A DNA stretch of 64,000 bases from an uncultured SAR86 cluster bacterium (GCA_902583575.1 CACHWY010000003.1:132540-196539); one strand, 5' to 3'. Counted from the first letter of the stretch, positions 20,915 to 33,788 are shown. Numbers and translations are program-made. The notes: generated from the letters alone by a model not told the origin.

Positions 20915-20988
20915 GAAAATTCTTATATTTATCCTGTAGATATCTTGTGTGTTTTTTAATAGACTATAAAAACTAAAAGGAGATCATA

Positions 20989-22284
20989 TTGGAGCTTTGG
21001 AATAAGTGTTCTGAAAAACTTGAAAATACACTTTCTCAAGAAGACTTTAACACATGGATAAGACCACTCAAGGCAAGTGTTGAAAAAAACACACTAAGTA
21101 TTATTGCGCCCAATGATTTTATACTAGATTATATAGAAAAAAACCTATCATCCGAGATAACAAAAATAATAAAAGCTCAGTCAAAAAAGAAAATTAGCTT
21201 AGTGTTTAAAACACACACAAAAGAAACATTTGTTGATAAATACAAATCAGATTCTAAAAACACTCAAACCAAACTTGTTGATTCATATACATTTGACAGT
21301 TTTGTTGAAGGAAGGTCAAACCATTTAGCTTTGGCCGCTGCTCAACAGGTTGCCAAAAACCCGAAGGGTGACTTCAACCCCTTATTTATATATGGTGGAG
21401 TGGGCTTGGGTAAAACCCATTTAATGCATGCAGTGGGCAACCAAATCTTAAAAAACCAACCCAAAAAAAGAATAGTTTATGTACATTCAGAGAAGTTTGT
21501 TTCTGACATGGTTAAAGCTCTACAACTGGGCGCGATGAATGAATTTAAATCTTTTTATAGAAATGCTGATGCATTATTAATTGATGATATTCAATTTTTT
21601 GCTGGCAAAGAACAATCTCAGGAAGAGTTTTTTCATACATTTAACGCTTTGTTAGATAGAAACAATCAGATGGTTTTAACTTGTGACAAGTACCCAAAAG
21701 AAATAGATGGTCTTGAGGAAAGGTTAAAGTCAAGGCTTGGCTGGGGGCTTCCAGTTGTAATCGATCCACCAGAGCTAGAAACAAGGGCAGCAGTGTTGCT
21801 AAACAAATCAGCCTCTATGGGTGTTTTGCTTCCAAATGATTGTGCTATATACATAGCACAAAGAATTAGATCAAACATTAGGGAACTAGAGGGAGCATTA
21901 AAAAGAGTTATTGCTAACGCAAGATTTACAAACCAAGACATCGATCTAGCCCTTGTAAAAGACGCATTAAAAGACCTTTTTGTAATTTCAGCAAAGATGG
22001 TAAGTATAGAAAATATTCAAAAAACAGTTGCAGAATATTACAACATCAAACTATCAGACCTTCTTTCTAAAAGAAGAAGCAGGTCTATTACCAGGCCGAG
22101 ACAAATGGCTATGGCTTTAACAAAAGAACTTACAAATCACAGCCTCCCAGAAATAGGCGAAGCTTTTAATGGAAGAGATCACACAACGGTTTTACACGCA
22201 TGCAAAAAAATTATTGAATTAAGAAAGGAAAGCTCAACCCATGAAGAGGATTATAGAAATCTAAATAGAGCTCTTACAAACTAA
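20989..22284 (+). CDS. dnaA: chromosomal replication initiator DnaA
   Basis: This 431-residue AAA+ initiator has an N-terminal domain I ([24 protein letters not shown]), a short domain II, the AAA+ core with Walker A GGVGLGKT at 136-143 and Walker [10 protein letters not shown], and domain IV with the DNA-binding signature [13 protein letters not shown]. The start is TTG at 20989, supported by AAAAGGAGAT five bases upstream, so it is a non-ATG start. It overlaps dnaN by one base (TAATG). Domain II is short compared with E. coli (467 residues). Confidence 0.97.
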   Translation: MELWNKCSEKLENTLSQEDFNTWIRPLKASVEKNTLSIIAPNDFILDYIEKNLSSEITKIIKAQSKKKISLVFKTHTKETFVDKYKSDSKNTQTKLVDSYTFDSFVEGRSNHLALAAAQQVAKNPKGDFNPLFIYGGVGLGKTHLMHAVGNQILKNQPKKRIVYVHSEKFVSDMVKALQLGAMNEFKSFYRNADALLIDDIQFFAGKEQSQEEFFHTFNALLDRNNQMVLTCDKYPKEIDGLEERLKSRLGWGLPVVIDPPELETRAAVLLNKSASMGVLLPNDCAIYIAQRIRSNIRELEGALKRVIANARFTNQDIDLALVKDALKDLFVISAKMVSIENIQKTVAEYYNIKLSDLLSKRRSRSITRPRQMAMALTKELTNHSLPEIGEAFNGRDHTTVLHACKKIIELRKESSTHEEDYRNLNRALTN

Positions 22285-23390
22285 TGGATTTTTATATATC
22301 AAAAGAAGAGGTTGTTAAATCCCTTAATGCCACATTGGGTGTTGTGGAAAGAAGACAAACTCTCCCGATTATTTCTAATGTGTTGCTTGAGGTGGATGAG
22401 AGCTCTTTAAAACTTACCGCCACAGATTTAGAAAGTGAAATATCAACAACATCTACCATTTCAAACTTTAAAAGCGGTGGCAAAACAACAGCCCCAGCAA
22501 GAAAACTTAATGATTTATGCAGATTGCTGCCTGATTTAACAGAAATTCACCTTTTTTTGGATGGTGACAACCTAAAGATTGAGACGGAATCAGGAAAATA
22601 TAACATTTCTACTCTACCGAGCGAGGATTTTCCTGTTTTTGAGCTTGAGGAAGCAAAATCACAAATTAACATCTCATCAAAGAATCTAAAGTCCATAATT
22701 TCTAATACATCTTTTGCAATGGGTAATCAGGATTGGAGACAATATCTAAATGGCCTTTATTTGTTGGCCGATCATAAAAGCATTACTGCTGTTGCAAGCG
22801 ATGCTCACAGATTAGCATTCGAATCAGCAACTTTAAATGAAGCAATATCAGAAAGCATAGATGGAATAGTTCCTAGAAAATCTATAAATCAAATAGGCAA
22901 GCTCGTTGGTGATGATGGGTCAGAAAATGTTGTTATTAAATTAGGGCAAACATCGATCGCAATCAATATTAGCGGAACAACTTTTGTTAGCAAGTTAATT
23001 GAGGGCAAATACCCAGATTATGAACAAGTTATTCCTAGTGGCGAAGGTTCCCCACTTACAATTGACAGAAAAGTGTTTTCAGAAAGCTTAAGCAGGGTGA
23101 GTGTTTTATCAAGCGAACAATATAAAGGGGTAAGATTTCTAACAAAAGAAAACTCTCTTAATATATCCGCAAACAATCCAGCAAAAGAAAAAGCCGAAGA
23201 AAATCTAGCTTGTGAATATAAAGGCAAAGAAATCGATGTGGGTTATAACGTTAATTATATTCAGGAAATATTGTCTACAATAAATTCTGACAAAATAGAG
23301 ATTAATTTTTTTGGATCAAATGAAAAGTGTTTAATAACAGATCCTACAAAAGATGATCTTAAATATGTTGTTATGCCACTATTAATATAA
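22284..23390 (+). CDS. dnaN: DNA polymerase III beta sliding clamp
   Basis: This 368-residue clamp subunit forms a head-to-tail dimer ring that tethers polymerases. Three repeated clamp folds are visible. The start [25 protein letters not shown] and the C-terminal hydrophobic pocket end (YVVMPLLI, compare the usual MPMRL ending) fit the family. It follows dnaA with a one-base overlap and precedes recF by one base. Confidence 0.97.
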   Translation: MDFYISKEEVVKSLNATLGVVERRQTLPIISNVLLEVDESSLKLTATDLESEISTTSTISNFKSGGKTTAPARKLNDLCRLLPDLTEIHLFLDGDNLKIETESGKYNISTLPSEDFPVFELEEAKSQINISSKNLKSIISNTSFAMGNQDWRQYLNGLYLLADHKSITAVASDAHRLAFESATLNEAISESIDGIVPRKSINQIGKLVGDDGSENVVIKLGQTSIAINISGTTFVSKLIEGKYPDYEQVIPSGEGSPLTIDRKVFSESLSRVSVLSSEQYKGVRFLTKENSLNISANNPAKEKAEENLACEYKGKEIDVGYNVNYIQEILSTINSDKIEINFFGSNEKCLITDPTKDDLKYVVMPLLI

Positions 23391-23391
23391 A

Positions 23392-24468
23392 GTGCCACTA
23401 ACCGAAATATCCATTAACAATTTTAGGTGTTTTGAGGGAATAGAAATTTCACTCTCACCAGGCATAAATTTTTTTTATGGAGCAAATGGGTCAGGCAAAA
23501 CCAGCATATTAGAAGCGGTATTTATTTTCTCTAGCGGGAAATCATTTAAAAGTACAAATATAGCCTCTTTAATAAAACATAATGCTAATAATTTTGTACT
23601 TAAAGCATATGATGGAAAGAGAGGTTATGTTACTGAAATTAAAAAAGACAAAAATAAATCAATTTCCGTAGAACTAAATAATAACAAAATAGTAACAAGC
23701 AAACTCATTAAAGAATTTCCCTGTACTCCAATCCATAATAATACTTTTTCATTTACAGATGCCTCACCAGATTTCAGAAGAAAGCTGCTTGATAGATCAA
23801 TTTTTATAGCAGAGGAGGAATTTTCAAAAACATGGTTCTCATATCATAGAGCGCTTAAACAAAGAAACTCTATGCTAAAAAATAACCGCATATCAGATAT
23901 TTATGCTTGGAATAACAAATTGTCACAAGAAGGAGAAATGCTATCAAAGTTTAGAAATAACTTTTTTGATAAGACTCTACAAGAATTTAAGATTTTATTA
24001 AAAAAATTAAAACCAAATAATATTTTTGATTTTTTTGAATCCATTTCAATTAATTTTTTTCAAGGATGGTCAGAGGAGAATACCCTCTTTCAATCTTTAG
24101 AAAAAAATAAACCAAAAGATTTAAAACGAAAAACAACCACAAAAGGACCACACAAATCTGATATTAAATTTTTAATTAATGAAATAGACGCAAGACAAAT
24201 ACTCTCAAGGGGTGAACAAAAATTTTTCTCTATTTTATGGTCATGCGCGCAACATGAAGTATTAAAAAAACACTATCAAATAGAAGCAAGTTTAATTATT
24301 GATGATATTAGATCAGAGTTAGATGATAGAGTTTTTTCTTTGTTTGTTGAGCTATTAAAACATATAGAAAATCAAGTTATCTTTTCCTGTATTGAAGATT
24401 GTTTTAGTAGTAAAATAATAGAAAATTTTAAAGAGTTTAAAAAGTTCCACGTGGAACAATTAGGATAA
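23392..24468 (+). CDS. recF: recombination/repair ATPase RecF
   Basis: This 358-residue SMC-like ATPase loads RecA at gaps with RecO/RecR. It has Walker A GANGSGKT at 30-37, an ABC-type signature near LSRGEQKF and Walker B ASLIIDDIRSELD. The start is GTG at 23392, one base after dnaN. The codons for its last residues (FHVEQ) contain a candidate parS site. It is followed by gyrB after 3 bases. Confidence 0.95.
   Translation: MPLTEISINNFRCFEGIEISLSPGINFFYGANGSGKTSILEAVFIFSSGKSFKSTNIASLIKHNANNFVLKAYDGKRGYVTEIKKDKNKSISVELNNNKIVTSKLIKEFPCTPIHNNTFSFTDASPDFRRKLLDRSIFIAEEEFSKTWFSYHRALKQRNSMLKNNRISDIYAWNNKLSQEGEMLSKFRNNFFDKTLQEFKILLKKLKPNNIFDFFESISINFFQGWSEENTLFQSLEKNKPKDLKRKTTTKGPHKSDIKFLINEIDARQILSRGEQKFFSILWSCAQHEVLKKHYQIEASLIIDDIRSELDDRVFSLFVELLKHIENQVIFSCIEDCFSSKIIENFKEFKKFHVEQLG
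24443..24458. promoter_or_regulatory. parS: candidate parS partition site
   Basis: AGTTCCACGTGGAACA contains the perfect 14-bp palindrome GTTCCACGTGGAAC (24444-24457). It matches the conserved ParB-binding consensus TGTTNCACGTGAAACA in the CACGTG core and most flanking bases. It lies inside the end of recF, about 10 kb from parA-parB, the usual origin-proximal position. I saw no second good copy in the window. Confidence 0.82.
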
Positions 24469-27092
<2,624 letters not shown>

Positions 27093-27093
27093 T

Positions 27094-28440
27094 TTATGAT
27101 TGTATTTTTCCTTTTAAATATTCAGACAATTCATTAATATTTAATCTAGATTGATTCATTGTATCTCTATCTCTAATAGTCACTGTATTATCATCAAGTG
27201 ATTCAAAATCTACAGTAATACAAACTGGGGTACCAATTTCATCATGTCTTCTGTATCCCTTCCCAATATTCCCTGTATTTTCGAGAAAGATTCTTCCTAA
27301 TCCAATCTTTTGTAGATCTTCTTTAATTTTTTTAGCAGTATTTACAAGCTCTTCGTTATTCTTCTTAAGTGGTATTACAGCTGCCTTTATAGGAGAAAGA
27401 TGGGGTTGTAGTTTAAGGACTACTCTAGTTTTACCTTCACCAAGCTCTTCGTTTGTATATGCTTCATTTAAAATTGCTAGGAATCCTCTTTCAACTCCAG
27501 CAGAAGGCTCAATTACAAAAGGAACAACCCATTTCCCATTTTCATCTTGAACAGCAAGTTTGCTATTAGAATCTTTATTAGCCATGACGCTGGATTTTAT
27601 ATTTAATTCATTTTGCTTTTTTGAGTGTGACCCCAGATCAAAGTCAGTTCTATTTGCAATACCCTCTAGCTCTTCAATCCCATGTGGAAATTTATACATT
27701 ATATCAACTGTTTTCTTTGAGTAGTGAGCAAGCTCATCTTTGGGTACATCATAAATCTCTATACTTTCTGTGGGTACACCTTGATTATTCCACCACTCTA
27801 TCCTATTTTGTACCCATAAACTATGTGCATCTTCGTCTTTTCCAGGACTGACAAAATATTCTAATTCCATTTGTTCAAACTCTCTAACTCTAAAAATAAA
27901 ATTCCTAGGCGTAATTTCATTTCTAAAGGCTTTCCCAATTTGTGCTATTCCGAAGGGAAGTGAGTTAGAAGTTGAATCTAGAACATTTTTAAAATTTGTG
28001 AAAATTTGTTGAGCTGTTTCTGGCCTTAAATAGGCAAAGTTAGATTCATGCTCAATTGGCCCTACATTGGTTTTGAACATTAGATTAAACTGTCTTGGTT
28101 CTGTTAAATCTTCTTTTTTACAACTATCTGGCACTTGATCTGCTCTAAACCTTAAATTGCAGGATTTACAATCAACCATTGGGTCTGAAAATGTATTCTC
28201 ATGTCCAGAATACTTTAAAATTAATGGGTTTGTAAGAATAGCTGCATCAATACCTTCAATATTGTCATTTTCATAAATCATAGATTTCCACCAGGAGTTT
28301 TTTAAGTTATTTTTTAACTCAACTCCAAGTGGTCCATAATCATAAACCCCTTGTAAACCTCCATAAATTTCAGCTGATTGATATATAAAACCCCTTCTTT
28401 TGCAAAGAGCTACCAGCTCATCCATATTTTTAGCAGCCAA
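27094..28440 (-). CDS. glyS: glycyl-tRNA synthetase, single-chain type
   Basis: This 448-residue class II synthetase charges tRNA-Gly. Motif 2 is [26 protein letters not shown], preceded by [15 protein letters not shown], and motif 3 is VERGFLAIL. It is the dimeric archaeal/eukaryal/Gram-positive form, not the alpha2beta2 GlyQ-GlyS found in most Gammaproteobacteria, although it sits in the place where glyQS is usual. A treble-clef-like Cys set (CKSCN and DSCKK) lies in the N-terminal half. Confidence 0.95.
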   Translation of the reverse strand: MAAKNMDELVALCKRRGFIYQSAEIYGGLQGVYDYGPLGVELKNNLKNSWWKSMIYENDNIEGIDAAILTNPLILKYSGHENTFSDPMVDCKSCNLRFRADQVPDSCKKEDLTEPRQFNLMFKTNVGPIEHESNFAYLRPETAQQIFTNFKNVLDSTSNSLPFGIAQIGKAFRNEITPRNFIFRVREFEQMELEYFVSPGKDEDAHSLWVQNRIEWWNNQGVPTESIEIYDVPKDELAHYSKKTVDIMYKFPHGIEELEGIANRTDFDLGSHSKKQNELNIKSSVMANKDSNSKLAVQDENGKWVVPFVIEPSAGVERGFLAILNEAYTNEELGEGKTRVVLKLQPHLSPIKAAVIPLKKNNEELVNTAKKIKEDLQKIGLGRIFLENTGNIGKGYRRHDEIGTPVCITVDFESLDDNTVTIRDRDTMNQSRLNINELSEYLKGKIQS

Positions 28441-28498
28441 TTATGATTCTCCAGTAAAAGTAAACATTTGTCGATTTAAGATTAATTAATATTTTCCG

Positions 28499-28527
28499 TT
28501 AACTTTTATTTACAACTATTATATTAT
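28499..28527 (+). promoter_or_regulatory. candidate promoter of the LpxL-like gene
   Basis: TTAACT (28499-28504), 17 bases and TATTAT (28522-28527) lie 33 bases before the ATG, in the 120-base gap shared with divergent glyS. Confidence 0.45.
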
Positions 28528-28560
28528 CTAATGATTATATATCATGCACAACAATAGTTT

Positions 28561-29427
28561 ATGATGAAATCATTATTTTATACATTATCTCTTATCCCAA
28601 AACCGTTATTCTCCTACCTTGTTGATTTTTATTTATTTTTTAAGATCTACAAATTATCAAAATCATATAAAATAACAAAAATAAATCTAGAAATAGCTTT
28701 ACCAGAGACTAACACTAAAGAAATTGAGTTAATGTCTAAGCTCAGCATTCGAGAATCAATAATATCTGGATATGAGACTATATATACATGGGGTAGAAGA
28801 GATTTCGATTCAAATAATCATATATTTAAAATAGAAAATAATTTTTTATTAAATTCTTTATCAAATCAAAAACAGGGCCTTATTGCAGTTGCTTTTCATA
28901 ACAGAAGTGTTGATATGTTACTAAAGTGGATTAATTCTCAAGTTAAAACTATTAGTTTATATAAGAAAATTAAAATCAAATTGCTTAGCAATTTTGTTAA
29001 GAAAGATAGAGAGGCGGAGGGCTCCAAAACTTTTGAAACTTCAATAGGTGGAGTGAGAGAAATGCTTAAGGCTCTTAATGAAAGAAAAGTTGTTGTATTT
29101 GCTGCTGACCAAGTACCCAAAAGGGGCCATGGAGAATATATAAAATTCTTTAACAAAGAGGTATATACAACAACCCTTGTACAGTCGCTTGCTACCAAAA
29201 AAGGTTCTCCTGTAATTTATTTTTATATAAAGTCCAACCCAGGAAACTTTTTATCAGTTACATTAAAACGTTGTAATAAAAGTATATACAATGATAGTAA
29301 GCACAAACTATTATTAAATCAAGATATAGAAATGATGATAAAAGAAAGGCCCGTAGATTACTCTTGGGAATATAAAAGATTTAGAAGAAGTAAAGACGTA
29401 AATGAAAACCCATATATTGATATATAA
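28561..29427 (+). CDS. LpxL/HtrB-family lipid A acyltransferase
   Basis: This 288-residue protein has an N-terminal hydrophobic anchor and the lysophospholipid-acyltransferase-type motif H-x4-D in AVAFHNRSVDMLL. The second family block, VVVFAADQVPKRGHGEYIKFFNKEVYTTT, is typical of Kdo2-lipid A lauroyl/myristoyl transferases. The C-terminal segment DYSWEYKRFRR is also family-typical. It should add a secondary acyl chain to lipid A at the inner membrane. Which chain cannot be told. It ends head-to-head with trkH with no spacer. Confidence 0.88.
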   Translation: MMKSLFYTLSLIPKPLFSYLVDFYLFFKIYKLSKSYKITKINLEIALPETNTKEIELMSKLSIRESIISGYETIYTWGRRDFDSNNHIFKIENNFLLNSLSNQKQGLIAVAFHNRSVDMLLKWINSQVKTISLYKKIKIKLLSNFVKKDREAEGSKTFETSIGGVREMLKALNERKVVVFAADQVPKRGHGEYIKFFNKEVYTTTLVQSLATKKGSPVIYFYIKSNPGNFLSVTLKRCNKSIYNDSKHKLLLNQDIEMMIKERPVDYSWEYKRFRRSKDVNENPYIDI

Positions 29428-30864
29428 TTATTTAGCCCAGAACATTGGGGTAAGAATTACAAGCAAAGTAAATATCTCTAAACGGCCTAAAAGCATAGCA
29501 AAAGCTAGAACACCTTTTGTGAAAGAGCTAATGCTAGAATAGTTTTCTGAAACAACTCCAAGACCAGGACCAAGATTATTTAAACATGCACCTACTGCTG
29601 AGAATGCAGACTCAAAATCTAAGCCAGAGACCAAAGTAATTAATAAAAGAATAACAAAAAAAATAACATATATTGAGAAAAAGCCCCAAATAGATGTGGC
29701 TACTTGATCGTCAACACTTTTGGTTCCTATTTTTAATGATAATACTGAATTTGGATGGATTATTTTCATAATATTTTTATATGCATGATTTAACATTATT
29801 AAAACTCTCCATGACTTAACACCTCCTCCAACAGAGCCAGAACAAGCACCAACAAAAGCACCCATTAATAATAAAAACGATATTGAAAAAGGCCAATCAG
29901 TTGAGCTTGATATGGAAAAGCCTGTGGTTGTTAGCATGGAAACACTATGAAACAATATTTCTCTTGATGTGGGCGAATTATTTACATTATTAAAAGTTGA
30001 TAGCAACAATGATATTACTATTATTAGCAATAATATTGAGAAAAAGAATCTTAGCTCAGGGTCATAAATATATTTTAATGGTTTTCTTTTGTATATTGCG
30101 AAATAGTGAAGAGTAAAACTAAATGCAGACAGAAGCATGAAAGTTATGCATATTAATTCTATTGAAAAGTTATTAAAGAATCCAATGCTTTCATCATGGG
30201 TTGAAAAACCACCTATTGCTACTGTAGACATAGCATGAGATACAGCGTCAAACATACTCATACCGTTTATATAATATAAGAGTGCGCATATAACGGTAAG
30301 GCCAAAATAAATTGACCATAATGCTTGAGCAGTTTCTTTGATTCTAGGGGTTAATCTTTGTTCTCCCATGGCCCCAGGTATCTCAGTTTTATAAATTTGA
30401 CCACCTCCAATTCCTAGCAATGGCATAACCGCTATAGCAAGTACTATTAAGCCCATTCCTCCCATCCATTGTAATAATTGTCTATAAAATAATAATGACT
30501 CAGGCAGGGCTTCAATATTAGAGATTGCTGTTGCTCCTGTTGTTGTTATTCCAGACATTGACTCAAATATTGAATCTATCCCCGACATCCCGCTTAGATA
30601 AAAAGGAATTGATCCTGCAAGAGACAAAACTATCCAAAAAAGAACAATTATTACAAAGCCATCTTTTTGTGAGAGATTGCTGTCCGCCCCTCTAGTCATA
30701 AATGCGCCTAATGAGCCCAGCAGGGCGATAAGAATTAAAGTTGTAATAAATATTTTTAATGCACCATCATTAAAGATAATAGAAACAACTATAGGCAATA
30801 TATAGGAGAAGCTAAAAAATAAAATTAATATACTAAAAAGATTTAATATTGATTTTAAGTTCAT
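29428..30864 (-). CDS. trkH: Trk potassium uptake membrane subunit
   Basis: This 478-residue membrane protein has about ten hydrophobic helices and four pore-loop repeats with selectivity-filter glycines (for example TTTGATAI, STVAIGGFSTHD, TTTGFS, LNNLGPGLG). It imports K+ with TrkA bound on the cytoplasmic side. Its start overlaps the trkA stop by one base, so the two are co-translated. Confidence 0.95.
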   Translation of the reverse strand: MNLKSILNLFSILILFFSFSYILPIVVSIIFNDGALKIFITTLILIALLGSLGAFMTRGADSNLSQKDGFVIIVLFWIVLSLAGSIPFYLSGMSGIDSIFESMSGITTTGATAISNIEALPESLLFYRQLLQWMGGMGLIVLAIAVMPLLGIGGGQIYKTEIPGAMGEQRLTPRIKETAQALWSIYFGLTVICALLYYINGMSMFDAVSHAMSTVAIGGFSTHDESIGFFNNFSIELICITFMLLSAFSFTLHYFAIYKRKPLKYIYDPELRFFFSILLLIIVISLLLSTFNNVNNSPTSREILFHSVSMLTTTGFSISSSTDWPFSISFLLLMGAFVGACSGSVGGGVKSWRVLIMLNHAYKNIMKIIHPNSVLSLKIGTKSVDDQVATSIWGFFSIYVIFFVILLLITLVSGLDFESAFSAVGACLNNLGPGLGVVSENYSSISSFTKGVLAFAMLLGRLEIFTLLVILTPMFWAK

Positions 30865-32219
30865 TATTTAGTTTTAAACAGAACCTCAACTTCAGACATA
30901 ACCTTCTTATCAGCTAAGAACATAATTAGATGGTCATTTATAGAAAGATCAATTTCAGAGGTAGGCATTATTAATTGGTCATTCCTTATTACTGCTCCGA
31001 TAGAAACCCCCTCAGGCAAAGGTATATCTTTTATAGGCTTACCAAATAAATTTGAAGTGAACTCATTTGCATGCACTATGCCCTCTATTGCTTCAGCGCC
31101 CGTGTCCATTTTTAATATAACATCTTGAGCTACATCACTTTCTCTAAGGTCTTGCAACACAGATGAAACAGTGAGCCTATAAGGCGCTATATAAATATCT
31201 ATAAAGCCAGGAACCAGCCCTAGGTAAGATGGGTTATTTAAAATAATCATTGTTTTCTTAGCGCCCATTTTTTTAGCAAGCAGTGAAGACATTAGATTAG
31301 TTTCATCATCATTTGTAAGAGCACAAAAAATATCTATATTTGAAATATTTTCACTTTTTAGCAAGTCTTCATCAGTTGCCGATCCATGTAAAACAATTGT
31401 TTTATCTAATTTTTTTGATAATGCAGAACATTTATCCTCATTTGATTCAATTAATTTAGTTTTATATGAACCCTCAATTTCTTTTGCCAATGAAGAACCT
31501 ATTTTTCCACCGCCTACAATCATCACTCTTGAATAAACATCTTCTGGGTCTCGAAACTCATTAACAATCTCATCAATATTAGAAGCAGAAGAAATAAAGT
31601 ATATTTCGTCATTTTCTTTAATTATTGAATCACCCGAAGGAATAAAGGGTTTCCCCTTTCTATAAATAGATGCTACAAAAGCATCAGTATCTGGCATGTC
31701 ATCTTTAATACCTTTAAGCTCTCTTCCAACAAGCTTGCCCTTTTTCTTTGCTTTTACATTAACTAGATTAACTTTGCCATCAGCAAAATTTTCAATCTGC
31801 TGAGCTCCTGGGTGAAATATAAGCTCTTTAAGGTGTGTCATGACCTCATTCTCAGGACTAATTACAATATCAATGACTTTTTCACCAAAAATCTCTAGAT
31901 CTTCAGAATAAGACTCTTCAGTTAGCCTACAGATAGTCTTATTAACTTTAAACTTTCTTTTGGCAATTTGGCAGCCAATAATATTTACTTGATCGTCTGA
32001 AGTTACAGCTATAACCGTTGTTGAATCATCAGCTCCAGCTTTTTTTATTGATATTGGATGTGCTGCATGACCTTCTACAGTCATAATATCTAGATTTTCT
32101 TCTAAAGATGATAATGCGCTTTTATCAAGATCTATAACAGATACATCATAACCATTATCAACGAGCTCTCTAGCCAAACTTCCTCCAACACGACCAGCAC
32201 CCAAAATTAGTATCTTCAT
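30864..32219 (-). CDS. trkA: Trk potassium uptake regulator TrkA
   Basis: This 451-residue cytoplasmic regulator consists of two RCK units. Each begins with a Rossmann motif (ILGAGRVGGSLA at the N-terminus, IVGGGKIGSSLA near residue 235) and ends with a TrkA-C domain. It binds NAD(H) and nucleotides to gate TrkH. It lies downstream of fmt. The usual gene between them, rsmB, is missing. Confidence 0.96.
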   Translation of the reverse strand: MKILILGAGRVGGSLARELVDNGYDVSVIDLDKSALSSLEENLDIMTVEGHAAHPISIKKAGADDSTTVIAVTSDDQVNIIGCQIAKRKFKVNKTICRLTEESYSEDLEIFGEKVIDIVISPENEVMTHLKELIFHPGAQQIENFADGKVNLVNVKAKKKGKLVGRELKGIKDDMPDTDAFVASIYRKGKPFIPSGDSIIKENDEIYFISSASNIDEIVNEFRDPEDVYSRVMIVGGGKIGSSLAKEIEGSYKTKLIESNEDKCSALSKKLDKTIVLHGSATDEDLLKSENISNIDIFCALTNDDETNLMSSLLAKKMGAKKTMIILNNPSYLGLVPGFIDIYIAPYRLTVSSVLQDLRESDVAQDVILKMDTGAEAIEGIVHANEFTSNLFGKPIKDIPLPEGVSIGAVIRNDQLIMPTSEIDLSINDHLIMFLADKKVMSEVEVLFKTK

Positions 32220-32275
32220 ATGGTGTAAATTAAACCTCTTTTTAAATAATTCAAGAGTTAAGTTAAAAATAAATT

Positions 32276-33196
32276 TTATTTAAAAAACTCTTTATGCGAG
32301 TTATAAGCATCCAAGGAAGAGATGGGATTTTTATTTGGGAACTGTAAGTGAGTAATTACTATCACAGAATCACTTGTATTTATATATAAACCTTTCTTAT
32401 TAAATTTATAAATTGTACCAGGTTTATCACCGGTAATTATTTTTGCTTCTTCAATTCCGTGTATTTTAATGTTTATATCTTTGTAGACAAAAGAAGTCCC
32501 AGGCCAACCATAAAAAGCTCTAAATTTATTAATTATATTTTTTGCTGTGTCATTAAAATCAATGACAGAGTCTGACTTTGTAATCTTCTTACAATAAGTA
32601 GCATTGGAATGATCTTGTTCTTTTGCAACTATCTTGCTAGATTTCATCAAATCTAAAGTACGAGGTAATTCAATAATTGATTTATTAGTTAATTTTTTTT
32701 CAAGTGTTAATTTATTATCTTCTTGATCAATCCTTACATTAAATGATGAGACTATTTCCCCTGCATCTAAATCTTCTGACATTTTAATAATTGATATACC
32801 ACTGCTTTCATCTCCATTTAGAAGCGCTGACTGAATTGGAGACGCCCCCCTATATTTTGGTAATATTGAGAAATGTACGTTAATAGATGATATCTTTGGC
32901 AATTCAAGTAACCAAGATGGGATAATTTTTCCATATGCTATTACAACCAAAAAATCTATATCTAATGACCCTAGAGTTTTTTTAGTGCTATTTGAGTTTA
33001 GGTTTTCTGGCTTAAAAACATCAAAATTATATTGTTTAGCTGCATTAGCAACAGGAGACTCTATAAGATTATTGCCTCTTTTTCCCTTTTTATCTGGCTG
33101 GGTTAACACACCTTTGATATTAAAAGGCTTTATATTGGCCAAATAGAGTAGTATCTGAGCAGCGTTATTGGGTGTTCCAGCAAATAAAATATTCAT
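32276..33196 (-). CDS. fmt: methionyl-tRNA formyltransferase
   Basis: This 306-residue enzyme formylates initiator Met-tRNA using 10-formyl-THF. The N-terminal part begins ILFAGTPNNAAQILLYL, and the catalytic signature is INVHFSILPKYRGASPIQ with the later Asp in DLDAGEI. The C-terminal OB-like domain includes FNDTAKNIINKFRAFYGWPG. It follows def by 21 bases, the conserved def-fmt pair. Confidence 0.96.
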   Translation of the reverse strand: MNILFAGTPNNAAQILLYLANIKPFNIKGVLTQPDKKGKRGNNLIESPVANAAKQYNFDVFKPENLNSNSTKKTLGSLDIDFLVVIAYGKIIPSWLLELPKISSINVHFSILPKYRGASPIQSALLNGDESSGISIIKMSEDLDAGEIVSSFNVRIDQEDNKLTLEKKLTNKSIIELPRTLDLMKSSKIVAKEQDHSNATYCKKITKSDSVIDFNDTAKNIINKFRAFYGWPGTSFVYKDINIKIHGIEEAKIITGDKPGTIYKFNKKGLYINTSDSVIVITHLQFPNKNPISSLDAYNSHKEFFK

Positions 33197-33217
33197 AAAA
33201 TCCTATATTATCTTTTA

Positions 33218-33724
33218 TTATCTTTTATATTCTTTTAAAAGTTTGTTTCTAACCCTATCTCTTTTCAGAGCGCTTACATAATCAACCATTAGCTTTCCTT
33301 CTAAATGGTCAATTTCATGCTGAATACATACTGTTAGAAGGCCTTCAGGCAATTCAATATGCTCATTTCCATCTAAATCCTGCCATCTTAATTCAATCTT
33401 GTCAGGACGGGCTATGACCTCATTAAAACCGGGAATAGAAAGACAACCTTCCTCAAACTCATATAGACTATGATTTTCAAGAATTTTGTATGTTGGATTT
33501 ATAAATATTCTAGGATCATCTCTATTTTCTGATAAATCCATAACAATAAGTCTTATATGCTGGTCTACTTGTGTAGCCGCTAGACCTATGCCATTTGCAT
33601 CATACATTGTTTTTAACATAGAATTTGCTAAATTTTCTAGACTTTTGTCGAATTTTGTAACTTTTTCAGCAACTTTTCTTAATCTTGGGTCTGGAAAGAT
33701 TAATATTTTTAAATTTTTAGCCAT
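33218..33724 (-). CDS. def: peptide deformylase
   Basis: This 168-residue metalloenzyme removes the N-formyl group from new proteins. All three motifs are present: GIGLAATQ at 45-52, EGCLSIPG at 92-99 and HEIDH at 136-140, with Cys94, His136 and His140 as metal ligands. It is the first gene of def-fmt-trkA-trkH and is divergent from purE across a 64-base gap. Confidence 0.97.
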   Translation of the reverse strand: MAKNLKILIFPDPRLRKVAEKVTKFDKSLENLANSMLKTMYDANGIGLAATQVDQHIRLIVMDLSENRDDPRIFINPTYKILENHSLYEFEEGCLSIPGFNEVIARPDKIELRWQDLDGNEHIELPEGLLTVCIQHEIDHLEGKLMVDYVSALKRDRVRNKLLKEYKR

Positions 33725-33788
33725 AAACCTTATTTTTTCATTATAATTGCGAGATTATAATCTAGTTAATTATTTAAGAGTACAAAAA

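Larger units (their letters stand above)
20813..20988. other. rpmH-dnaA divergent intergenic region, candidate oriC
   Basis: This 176-base AT-rich gap separates rpmH from dnaA. It contains one perfect DnaA box, TTATTCACA (20906-20914), T- and A-runs, and the promoters of both directions. In Pseudomonas-type chromosomes oriC lies exactly here. A single clear box is few for an origin, so it may instead serve dnaA autoregulation. Confidence 0.45.

Noticed and set aside
33747..33788. 14-codon N-terminal extension of purE from a TTG
   Set aside because: It is not part of the family and lies in the def-purE promoter gap. ATG 33789 is better placed.
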